A stretch of DNA of 6,214 nt from positions 1 through 6,214 of the forward strand of contig JACRQB010000167.1 in the NCBI GenBank assembly GCA_016222925.1. The letters are read 5' to 3'. This document shows positions 1 to 5,438 of this stretch, piece by piece. Under the pieces are notes generated by a model. It did no database searches and was not told the origin of the DNA. It was given only the letters and a program-made list of their open reading frames with translations. Numbering within the stretch: position 1 is the first letter of the stretch; each line of letters opens with the position of its first letter. Position numbers and translations under genes: made by a program. This DNA is from Nitrospirota bacterium. Its GTDB lineage: Bacteria > Nitrospirota > Nitrospiria > Nitrospirales > Nitrospiraceae.

Positions 1-837
1 GGGCAGGAGCTGGTAATGTCGTCGCACGAGTTCAAGGGGCAGGCTCTCGCCGGCAGTAATGACGACACGAAGCGATTCGAGCTGAGTACTCAACGCCTCA
101 CCGAGCACGGCGTGGTACAAAGAAGGGACCCACACGATGTGCGAGATGCGTTGATGCTCGATGAGCGCAGCAATCTCAGTTGGGTTGCGATGGACGGTCT
201 CTGATGGGATGATCAGTTCCCCTCCCTGCAGCAACGTCCAAAATATACCTGTCACAGACCCATCAAAGGCCAGAGAGAAGCTCAGCAGGAATCGGGATAC
301 CGGGTCCGGATAGTACTGAAGTCTGGCATAAAGCGAGGTCACCAGACTGCGGTGTGTCACGGCCACACCCTTGGGTCTCCCTGTCGAACCTGAGGTGTAG
401 ATGATATAGGCGAGCTGATCTGGGGAGACCGAAAGTGCGAGGTTCTCCTCCTCCGCTCCGCCCACGGTGGGTGCACACAGGGTTTCCATATCACAGATCT
501 GGCCGCCATAGCTCTGTATATGGTTACGGAGATGCGCCTGTGTGACGACGATGGAAACGTGCGAATCCTCCAGCATGAGCTGGAGGCGGTGACCGGGGAA
601 GGACGGATCCAGGGGAACATAACCGCCCCCTGCTTTGAGAATGCCCAAGAGGCCCACAAGGGCATCTACTGAGCGCTCGACACAGAGCCCTACCGGGAGA
701 TCTGCACCGACCCCCAATTTCTGTAGAGCGCGAGCGACTCGATTCGCTCGTCGGTTCAGTTCTTGGTAGTTGATGGACTGGTCTCCGCACGTAACGGCGA
801 GAGCAAGGGGAGTCCGTTCCACCTGTGCCTCGATGAG
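1..837 (-). other. Adenylation (A) domain, N-terminal part, cut by window edge
   Basis: Amino-acid-activating domain with A1 INYQELNRRAN (1186-1196), A2 LKAGGGYVPLDPS (1231-1243), A3 YTSGSTGRPKGVA (1311-1323, canonical) and A4 LAFDGSVTGIFW (1353-1364). It breaks off after ITAGESLPLEL near residue 1434, before the rest of the pocket and the C-terminal subdomain. The Asp of FDGS (D1356) corresponds to the aspartate that binds the alpha-amino group, so an alpha-amino acid substrate is expected. Pocket residues that can be read, by alignment from memory to GrsA positions 235, 236, 239, 278, 299 and 301, are D, G, T, W, I, A. I do not recognise this as a standard code, so no substrate is named. 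Confidence 0.9.
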
Positions 838-3800
838 TGTATGGATACCGGAGATCTGGGTGGACGGTTCGTCCCACGCTAAATGAATGTTCCGTCTCTC
901 CTCGGCAGTTAGTAATGACAGTTGATCAAGGCGGGCCTCAGGTTTCTTGAGAAATTCCTCAAGCAAGATCTCCAGCTGTCCCAGCATTCGGTCTACTGTC
1001 GAATCGTCAAAAATCGTCGAGTCATGGAGAAACGCCAGTTCCAGGCCATGAGCCTTATTCACGACCATCAACACGAGGTCGAACTCCGATGCCGTCGGCT
1101 CCCAAGGGAGATGCGTGACCTCAAGATCCTTGACGGTGAACGTGGACAAGGGGTCGTCCTCACACACGATCATCACGTTGAAGAGTGGAGACAGGGACCG
1201 CTCACGTTGTAACGACAGTGCCTCGATCACCTCTTCAAACGGGAGTTCTTGGTGGTCGTAAGCCTGCACCACTACACGGCGTATCTGCTTCAATAGTTCT
1301 TGTCCTGTCAGTCCATCCGACACCTCAGATCGCAACGCCACCGTATTGACGCAATATCCCATCACATCTTCGAGCTCTCTCCGACGCCTGCCGGCCACGA
1401 TCGATCCAACCACGACATCTGACTCTTGGGTGTAACGATGGAGCCACGTCGCAAACACGGCATACAGCACCATGAATGTCGTGACGTTCTGGCGCTGGCA
1501 GAAACGATCGAGACCGGATGAAAGCTCTGGCGAGAGCGATCGGAACCGTACGCCTCCCTCGAACGTGCGCACCCGCGGCCGCTGACGATCGACCGGTAGT
1601 TCAGCGGGTGGCCGGGCGCCGCTCAACTGCCGGATCCAGTAGGCGCGATGGACTTCACGAAGGCCTTGATCCAGCCTGGATCTCTGCCAGTCGGCATAGT
1701 CCGCGTACTGAACGGTCAGCGCGGGCAGTAGAGCCTTTTGAACATCACCACCGGCTTCCCACAGGAGGGCCAAGTCCTTCCAGAAGATACGGAGAGACCA
1801 CCCGTCGGCGACGAGGCGGTGGAATGTCAGTGCCAGGATATGCACACCCTGTTCAAGCGCCAACAGGGTCACCCTGAATAGCGGTCCCTGTCGTAAGTCG
1901 AAAGGCCGGCTCTTCTCCGCTCGTAGGAATTGCTGCACCTGAATGTCTTGCTCCGCAGGGTCCAATCCTTGGAAATCATGGCGTCCTACCTTGACGATCG
2001 TCTCCGCGGATACTTCCGCGAATCCTTCACCTCGCTCCGATCCGAAACGAGTTCGAAGAATCTCGTGGCGACGGGCGATTTCTCGTACCGACCGCTCCAA
2101 TACCTCGGGGTTGACCGGTCCACGGATGCGTACGCTCATGGAAATATGATTGATCGCGCTCCCAGGATGAACTTGCTCTAAGAACCAGAGTCGCTGCTGA
2201 GATGGGCTGAGAGGAATTCTGCCTTCCCTTCTGGATGTCGAGCGAAGCGGAATGAGCGGAATCCGCGTCCCGCCGCCCGCGTACTCATGCCTCTCCGCGT
2301 CCCGGCCCACGTCATCCGAACTCGTGCTCAGTTCACCGATCCGATCGGCTAGTGCGGACAAGGTCGGACATTCGAACAGCACGCTGAGGGGGAGTTCGAC
2401 ATGGAATACGTCAAGGATGCGCGCCACAACCTGTGCGGCAAGGAGCGAATTACCGCCGAGTGCAAAGAAGTTCGCGTGGCGATGTGGATGGGGTACTCCA
2501 AGCACCTCTTGCCAGATATCGGCCAGCCCTGTTTCGAGAGCAGTTTGTGGATTCTCGCTGGATACTCCATCGGTATCAGCATTCCGATCAGACTCCAGCG
2601 CACTCGATCCGACGACAGCAAGCTGGTCTGCCTCAAAGGCGGCCTTGCAGGCGCCTCGTTGAATTTTCCCGCTGGAGGTTCGTGGAATTGTGCCGGACTT
2701 GATCAGCACCACTGTGTGGATTTCGAGTTCGTATTCGTCAGCCAACGCGCGACGTATGCAGCCCACCACCTCCACCAGGTCGGATTCAGACACCTGCTTC
2801 TCGACTTCATGGACCAGCACCACACGTTCTCCGGTCTTGTCCTCGATCGAGAAGGCCGCTCCATATCCTCGTCGCAAGCCGGGGTGTGTTTGCTGGGCCG
2901 ACCACTCCAGATCATGGGGATAATAGTTCCGTCCACGGACGATGATCAGATCCTTGAGGCGTCCGGTCAGGAACAACTCTCTGCGGTGAAGAAATCCCAG
3001 ATCGCCGGTTCGCAAATAGGGACCCGCATCTGACCCGGAGAGAGCGGCGTGAAATATGGTGTCCGTTTCTTCCGGTTTGCCCCAGTACCCGGTGCCGATC
3101 CCGGCTCCGGTCAGCCACACTTCACCTACCACGCCAGGTTGACACTCGACGTGCGTCGTCGGATTCACGATCCGGACATGAGTGTCTTCGAGGGGCTCTC
3201 CGCATCCGACCAATGTCCGCGTTCCCTGTTCTGAGACAGGAGACTCTTTGACGATCGAGTCGGCCAACGCCTCGGCCGCAACATGCAAGAAGTTCGGCTC
3301 TGCTCCGACCCGCTTCACCGTCACCAAGAGCGTGGCTTCAGCGAGTCCATACGCCGGGGCAAACGTCGTTCGCCGGAAGCCATGTGGACCGAAGGTATCG
3401 ATAAACTGCTCCACCGTCTCCGGACGGATAGGTTCGGCGCCGCAACTGGCGACCATCCATCTGCTCAAGTCAGCTTGCCATTCTGGCTGTTGTCGCATCG
3501 CCCTGAGACAGGCCTCATAGGAAAAATTCGGCCCCCCGCTGTGGGTGATCGCAAAGTGCGACACCGCGTCAAGCCAGCGTAATGGCCGCCGGAGGAACGT
3601 GATGGGTGACATCAGATAGGCAGGAATGCCGGCGTAGAACGGGGCGAGGATTCCGTGCAGTAATCCATAGTCATGGAAATAGGGCAACCAACAGAGCGAC
3701 CGGCTGCTGTCCGATACGCCTCCGGCCAGACTCAAGGCCCTGCAGTGAGCGAGCACATTTCCCTGGCTGATCATGACACCGCGAGGAGTGGCCGTTGATC

Positions 3801-4329
3801 CTGACGTATATTGCAGGTAGGCAAGGGCGTTCCTGTGAGGCCGTGGCAACTCAACCAAATCGACTGAAGCGTAGGGTTGATTTGTCGCCACCCACGTAAT
3901 CGGACCGGTCTCGTTGGCGATCGCAAGTTCCGAAGACAGTGCCGTGACACTTGAAGTCGTGAGGACCAGCGATACCTGGGCATCCTCGATAATGCTACGC
4001 AGTCTGGGCAGAGCATGTTTTCGCCTGATGGGGTCGGGAGCTGGAGCAGGAACTGGTACAAGACCGGCACAGACACATGCCCAAAAAGCGCATGCGGCAT
4101 CGAGTCCCTGAGGGTAGAGCAGAAGGGCTCTGGTTCCCGGTCGAGCCACGTGTGCGAGATGGCCTGCTAGCGAACGTACGGTCCCTTCGAGTTGAGCATA
4201 GGTCAGCTGACTCTCAATCTCGAGATTGTCACGAAGAAGCGCATAAGCAAGCTCATCCGGCTGTTGCCGGCATCGATGCTCGAAGAGATCAGGGAGGTTG
4301 TGGATCGTCAGAGGAGGAAGTTTAGGCAT
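1..4329 (-). CDS. Lipopeptide-initiating NRPS, FAAL-PCP-C-A(partial), 3' end outside window
   Basis: The complement reads without a stop for 1443 codons from the ATG at 4329 to the left edge, so the protein is N-terminally complete and C-terminally cut. Domain order by motif: FAAL (about residues 8-575), PCP (595-665, carrier Ser628), condensation (704-1130), adenylation (from about 1160, truncated after its A4/A5 region). FAAL-PCP starters activate a fatty acid as acyl-AMP and load it on the carrier; the C domain then acylates the amino acid chosen by the next A domain, giving a lipopeptide. The start is supported by an in-frame stop (4360-4362) only 10 codons upstream with no other ATG between, and because the FAAL N-terminus (NLPDLFEHRCRQQPDELAY) follows immediately. 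Shine-Dalgarno is weak: an AAGGG lies about 19 nt upstream. The cytosolic product would need a downstream carrier and further modules or a thioesterase, which are not visible. Final product unknown. Confidence 0.95.
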   Translation of the reverse strand, partial: MPKLPPLTIHNLPDLFEHRCRQQPDELAYALLRDNLEIESQLTYAQLEGTVRSLAGHLAHVARPGTRALLLYPQGLDAACAFWACVCAGLVPVPAPAPDPIRRKHALPRLRSIIEDAQVSLVLTTSSVTALSSELAIANETGPITWVATNQPYASVDLVELPRPHRNALAYLQYTSGSTATPRGVMISQGNVLAHCRALSLAGGVSDSSRSLCWLPYFHDYGLLHGILAPFYAGIPAYLMSPITFLRRPLRWLDAVSHFAITHSGGPNFSYEACLRAMRQQPEWQADLSRWMVASCGAEPIRPETVEQFIDTFGPHGFRRTTFAPAYGLAEATLLVTVKRVGAEPNFLHVAAEALADSIVKESPVSEQGTRTLVGCGEPLEDTHVRIVNPTTHVECQPGVVGEVWLTGAGIGTGYWGKPEETDTIFHAALSGSDAGPYLRTGDLGFLHRRELFLTGRLKDLIIVRGRNYYPHDLEWSAQQTHPGLRRGYGAAFSIEDKTGERVVLVHEVEKQVSESDLVEVVGCIRRALADEYELEIHTVVLIKSGTIPRTSSGKIQRGACKAAFEADQLAVVGSSALESDRNADTDGVSSENPQTALETGLADIWQEVLGVPHPHRHANFFALGGNSLLAAQVVARILDVFHVELPLSVLFECPTLSALADRIGELSTSSDDVGRDAERHEYAGGGTRIPLIPLRSTSRREGRIPLSPSQQRLWFLEQVHPGSAINHISMSVRIRGPVNPEVLERSVREIARRHEILRTRFGSERGEGFAEVSAETIVKVGRHDFQGLDPAEQDIQVQQFLRAEKSRPFDLRQGPLFRVTLLALEQGVHILALTFHRLVADGWSLRIFWKDLALLWEAGGDVQKALLPALTVQYADYADWQRSRLDQGLREVHRAYWIRQLSGARPPAELPVDRQRPRVRTFEGGVRFRSLSPELSSGLDRFCQRQNVTTFMVLYAVFATWLHRYTQESDVVVGSIVAGRRRRELEDVMGYCVNTVALRSEVSDGLTGQELLKQIRRVVVQAYDHQELPFEEVIEALSLQRERSLSPLFNVMIVCEDDPLSTFTVKDLEVTHLPWEPTASEFDLVLMVVNKAHGLELAFLHDSTIFDDSTVDRMLGQLEILLEEFLKKPEARLDQLSLLTAEERRNIHLAWDEPSTQISGIHTLIEAQVERTPLALAVTCGDQSINYQELNRRANRVARALQKLGVGADLPVGLCVERSVDALVGLLGILKAGGGYVPLDPSFPGHRLQLMLEDSHVSIVVTQAHLRNHIQSYGGQICDMETLCAPTVGGAEEENLALSVSPDQLAYIIYTSGSTGRPKGVAVTHRSLVTSLYARLQYYPDPVSRFLLSFSLAFDGSVTGIFWTLLQGGELIIPSETVHRNPTEIAALIEHQRISHIVWVPSLYHAVLGEALSTQLESLRVVITAGESLPLELVRRHYQLLP
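940..2220 (-). other. Condensation (C) domain with HRxxxDG active site
   Basis: All core motifs can be read: C1 LSPSQQRLWFL (707-717), C2 near RPFDLRQGPLFR, C3 FHRLVADGWS (H837, R838, D842, G843), C4 YTQESDVVVGSIVAGR (from 966), C5 GYCVNT (991-996), C6 HQELPFE (1026-1032) and C7 SPLFNVM (from 1047). By position, directly after an acyl-loaded carrier, it should act as a lipo-initiating (starter) C domain joining the fatty acyl chain to the first amino acid. The second, catalytic histidine of HHxxxDG is replaced by arginine (codon CGC at 1816-1818). The frame is intact on both sides, so this is a substitution, not a frameshift. Activity is therefore uncertain. Confidence 0.93.
2335..2547 (-). 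other. Peptidyl/acyl carrier (PCP/ACP) domain of the NRPS
   Basis: Carrier domain between the FAAL and C domains. The segment NFFALGGNSLLAAQVVAR contains the phosphopantetheine attachment serine, S628. It is preceded by LADIWQEVLGV and followed by the helix LFECPTLSALADRI, both normal for the family. The core is GGNS rather than the more common GGHS/GGDS; the Ser is intact, so it should be primable by a phosphopantetheinyl transferase. None is encoded in this window. Confidence 0.93.
2605..4308 (-). other. FAAL (fatty acyl-AMP ligase) starter domain of the NRPS
   Basis: ANL-superfamily domain with FAAL-type signatures. These are the P-loop LQYTSGSTATPRGVM (residues 172-186), WLPYFHDYGL (214-223), SGGPNFSYEAC, the ASCGAEPIRPE segment, APAYGLAEAT (324-333), LRTGD ending at D443, TGRLKDLIIVRGRNYYP (G456-D460 hinge) and PRTSSGKIQR with the catalytic lysine K555. 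The stretch between YGLAEAT and LVGCGEPL is long, as expected for the insertion that keeps FAALs from using CoA (family knowledge). The GAEP and RGRNYYP motifs separate it from ordinary acyl-CoA ligases and from amino-acid A domains. Oddity: the P-loop has A180 and R183 where Gly and Lys are usual. Confidence 0.9.
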
Positions 4330-4362
4330 GGATGCGAGACACAGACGGCCCTTGAACCGCTA

Positions 4363-4390
4363 AGAATATCCGCTATCAACTATCTGTCTA
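4363..4390 (-). promoter_or_regulatory. Candidate sigma70-type promoter for the NRPS gene
   Basis: On the minus strand, TAGACA (4385-4390, 5/6 match to TTGACA) is followed after 16 nt by TATTCT (4363-4368, 4/6 match to TATAAT). This would start transcription near 4356 and give a leader of about 27 nt before the ATG at 4329. It is the best-placed hexamer pair seen, but such pairs arise by chance. Confidence 0.3.
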
Positions 4391-4410
4391 GTGACGAGTA
4401 CAAACGTAGA

Positions 4411-4572
4411 ATGATTGATCATAAATGGGAAGAATTTCTCGTTTTTCAACCGGGTCAGAAATTGACCACCGTGTATTGTGACGAGTCCTCATGTCTGAAT
4501 GAAGAACTCTGTTTGCAAACTGGCAGGCAGGTCACGCTCCGCAGTGAAGGTTGTGGCATTTTGCGGCAGTAG
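4411..4572 (+). CDS. Possible 53-aa cysteine-containing small protein (uncertain)
   Basis: An open frame from the ATG at 4411 to the TAG at 4570-4572 encodes 53 residues, beginning MIDHKWEEFLVFQPGQ and carrying four cysteines (C23, C28, C34, C48). I recognise no family. The same frame extends upstream to a TTG at 4192, but that part lies antisense to the conserved FAAL N-terminus and is probably not coding. In favour of reality: a terminator-like hairpin begins 8 nt after the stop, and a weak hexamer pair (TTGAAC at 4352-4357, TATCAA at 4374-4379, 16-nt spacer) lies upstream. Against: no good Shine-Dalgarno before 4411 and no clear third-position bias. It could instead be chance, a short RNA, or the remnant of a longer gene. 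Confidence 0.2.
   Translation: MIDHKWEEFLVFQPGQKLTTVYCDESSCLNEELCLQTGRQVTLRSEGCGILRQ
4453..4467. repeat. Short inverted repeat GGTCA-N5-TGACC
   Basis: Perfect 5-bp arms, GGTCA (4453-4457) and TGACC (4463-4467), are separated by 5 nt. The spacing suits a dimeric regulator half-site pair and it lies between the divergent genes, about 124 bp upstream of the NRPS start. Arms of this length also occur by chance, and it falls inside the small ORF candidate. Confidence 0.25.
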
Positions 4573-4579
4573 GCGAGGA

Positions 4580-4617
4580 GGGACCGGGGTATTTGTCACC
4601 AGCCCAGTCCCTTATTT
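4580..4617 (+). terminator. Terminator-like hairpin, plus strand
   Basis: GGGAC (4580-4584) pairs with GTCCC (4607-4611) and GGG (4586-4588) with CCC (4603-4605) across a single C/A mismatch, with a 14-nt loop. TTATTT (4612-4617) follows. The T-rich run lies only on the plus-strand side, so it would end rightward transcription coming from the region opposite the NRPS start. The tract is short and interrupted, so efficiency is doubtful. It would also insulate the cytochrome operon from upstream transcription. Confidence 0.4.
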
Positions 4618-4628
4618 CCCGCACCATC

Positions 4629-4651
4629 CTAGTAAATCTATCTAACTAGTT
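4629..4651. promoter_or_regulatory. Dyad CTAGT-N11-ACTAG with palindrome AACTAGTT, possible operator
   Basis: CTAGT (4629-4633) and ACTAG (4645-4649) form a dyad of about two helical turns in AT-rich DNA, and AACTAGTT (4644-4651) is itself a perfect 8-bp palindrome. It is centred about 80 bp upstream of the start point predicted from the -24/-12 promoter, where an activator for that promoter class could sit. No known regulator is assigned. Confidence 0.25.
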
Positions 4652-4692
4652 GATGAATAAGGAGCAATCGCTCTCGATTCGTTGAAAGACAA

Positions 4693-4708
4693 TGGCACAT
4701 TGATCGCA
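4693..4708 (+). promoter_or_regulatory. Candidate sigma54 (-24/-12) promoter for the cytochrome operon
   Basis: TGGCAC (4693-4698), a 5-nt spacer and TCGCA (4704-4708) match the RpoN consensus TGGCAC-N5-TTGCW with one mismatch. The near-invariant GG (4694-4695) and GC (4706-4707) are at exactly the required 10-bp separation. Transcription would start near 4719, giving a leader of about 16 nt that just holds the ribosome binding site of the cytochrome gene. No convincing sigma70 promoter was found in the same interval. Confidence 0.45.
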
Positions 4709-4722
4709 AGGTTTGGTTCTCG

Positions 4723-4729
4723 AAGGGAG
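4723..4729 (+). promoter_or_regulatory. Ribosome binding site of the mono-haem cytochrome gene
   Basis: AAGGGAG lies 5 nt before the ATG at 4735 and fixes that start. Confidence 0.75.
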
Positions 4730-4734
4730 CACAA

Positions 4735-5124
4735 ATGCAGATCACACGACGACTGGTAGCCTGTTGCGTAGTCTTAGCCGGTACGTTCGGGCTGGGGTTC
4801 AGCAATCTTGGGGTGAAAGAGCTTGCTGTCACGGCAAAGGGTGGTGATCCAGTCAGTGGACGCGAAATCTACGTGAACACATGCATCCGCTGCCATGGAA
4901 TCGACGGGAAAGGCGCACTAGGAATCAAACTTGTTCCACCTCCGGCGGATCTGACCTCGCTCACCGTTCAAAGTCGGCTCGACGGGACCTTATTTCGACG
5001 GATTCACGAAGGCAAACCGAATACCGCCATGGGCGCGTGGAAACATGCGCTCTCCGATGAAGAAATTTGGGATGTCCTGGCCTATGTGCGCACATTCGGG
5101 GTCGAGTCCAGTGGACAACCATAA
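4735..5124 (+). CDS. Exported mono-haem class I cytochrome c
   Basis: This 129-residue protein carries one covalent haem site, CIRCH (C50, C53, H54 as proximal ligand). The class I C-terminal pattern NTAMGAWKHALSDEEIWDVL follows, with M99 as likely distal Met ligand and a last helix ending AYVRTFG. The N-terminus is an export signal: ITRR followed by a hydrophobic run (about residues 7-22); cleavage should fall before the VSGREIY helix near 40, though the site is not sharp. Size and motifs fit small periplasmic electron carriers or subunits of the cytochrome CBB3-type domain family. The start is well set by AAGGGAG 5 nt upstream. It is followed by 85 nt and then the DUF2892 gene on the same strand, with a TsdA-like diheme cytochrome further on, so electron acceptor or shuttle for that enzyme is a reasonable inference. 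It has one haem, unlike the diheme TsdB partner known in some bacteria. Confidence 0.93.
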   Translation: MQITRRLVACCVVLAGTFGLGFSNLGVKELAVTAKGGDPVSGREIYVNTCIRCHGIDGKGALGIKLVPPPADLTSLTVQSRLDGTLFRRIHEGKPNTAMGAWKHALSDEEIWDVLAYVRTFGVESSGQP

Positions 5125-5142
5125 AGTTGAATCCAATTGGTG

Positions 5143-5186
5143 GGAGTTGTCTCATACGAGTGTGTCAGCGAAAAAAGATCAACTCC
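5143..5186. repeat. Inverted repeat GGAGTTG ... CAACTCC between the first two operon genes
   Basis: Perfect 7-bp arms (5143-5149 and 5180-5186) enclose a 30-nt loop in the 85-nt gap. As RNA this could form a stem ahead of the DUF2892 ribosome binding site. There is no T-run directly after the right arm (ATTTTCG follows), so it is a poor rho-independent terminator; a processing or stabilising stem, or chance, is as likely. Confidence 0.35.
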
Positions 5187-5195
5187 ATTTTCGAT

Positions 5196-5202
5196 GAGGG
5201 GG
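5196..5202 (+). promoter_or_regulatory. Ribosome binding site of the DUF2892 gene
   Basis: GAGGGGG lies 7 nt before the ATG at 5210. It selects that ATG over the out-of-frame ATG at 5205. Confidence 0.65.
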
Positions 5203-5209
5203 TAATGCC

Positions 5210-5428
5210 ATGACGTGCAATGTTGGAGGGATTGAGAGACCTATACGAATTGGAGCAGGGCTTGTGGCAATCATCATCGGGCTTTTTGCAGGGCTCTCGA
5301 CTGCGATGTCGGGGGCTGCTCTTGCGGTTGGGGTCATCCTCCTGCTCACCGGGGCAATGGGATTTTGCCCGCTGTTTACCTTACTTGGGATTAATACCTG
5401 TACACCAGCGTCCGGTGTGAAGAAATGA
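5210..5428 (+). CDS. DUF2892 (YgaP-type) small inner-membrane protein
   Basis: The 72-residue protein has the family pattern: an N-terminal NVGGIERPIRI segment, a first hydrophobic helix (about 15-30), a second (about 35-51), then GFCPLFTLLGINTC with C53 and C64. Proteins of this family are short two-helix membrane proteins, sometimes fused to rhodanese domains as in YgaP; their biochemical role on their own is not established. The two C-terminal cysteines are typical of the family and suggest thiol or sulfur chemistry at the membrane, which would fit the TsdA-like neighbour, but that is inference. A GAGGGGG ribosome binding site supports the start. Its stop is 10 nt from the next gene, so the two are probably co-translated. 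Confidence 0.88.
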   Translation: MTCNVGGIERPIRIGAGLVAIIIGLFAGLSTAMSGAALAVGVILLLTGAMGFCPLFTLLGINTCTPASGVKK

Positions 5429-5438
5429 GGCCCACTCT

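Larger units (their letters stand above)
4330..4734. other. Divergent intergenic region with clustered regulatory signals
   Basis: This 405-bp stretch separates the NRPS start from the cytochrome operon and is visibly more AT-rich than either. It contains candidate promoters in both directions, dyads at 4453-4467 and 4629-4649, a terminator-like hairpin at 4580-4611 and a small plus-strand ORF ending at 4572. Each is listed separately. No tRNA, transposon end or long repeat was seen. Confidence 0.7.

Noticed and set aside
1..300. Assigning an amino acid to the A domain
   Set aside because: Only part of the binding pocket is in the window, and the visible residues do not match a code I can recall with confidence.
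357..877. Minus-strand open frames of about 100-117 codons in other frames
   Set aside because: They overlap the A domain on the same strand but out of frame with motifs A1-A3. They are shadows.
1801..1830. The altered C3 motif as a frameshift or pseudogene sign
   Set aside because: The frame is open and motif-rich on both sides, from C1 to C7, so it is a single-codon substitution.
2401..3033. A 210-codon plus-strand open frame opposite the NRPS
   Set aside because: It lies wholly antisense to the end of the FAAL domain and the PCP, where the minus-strand frame shows unbroken family motifs. The plus-strand translation resembles nothing and is a shadow of a GC-rich coding sequence.
4192..4410. 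Upstream extension of the small ORF to a TTG codon
   Set aside because: Up to 4329 it is antisense to the conserved N-terminus of the FAAL domain, and there is no Shine-Dalgarno at the TTG. Only the part from 4411 is kept as a weak candidate.
4640..4655. AACTAGTT as a TrpR operator half
   Set aside because: The resemblance is limited to a short palindrome, no tryptophan genes are nearby, and TrpR has a narrow taxonomic range.
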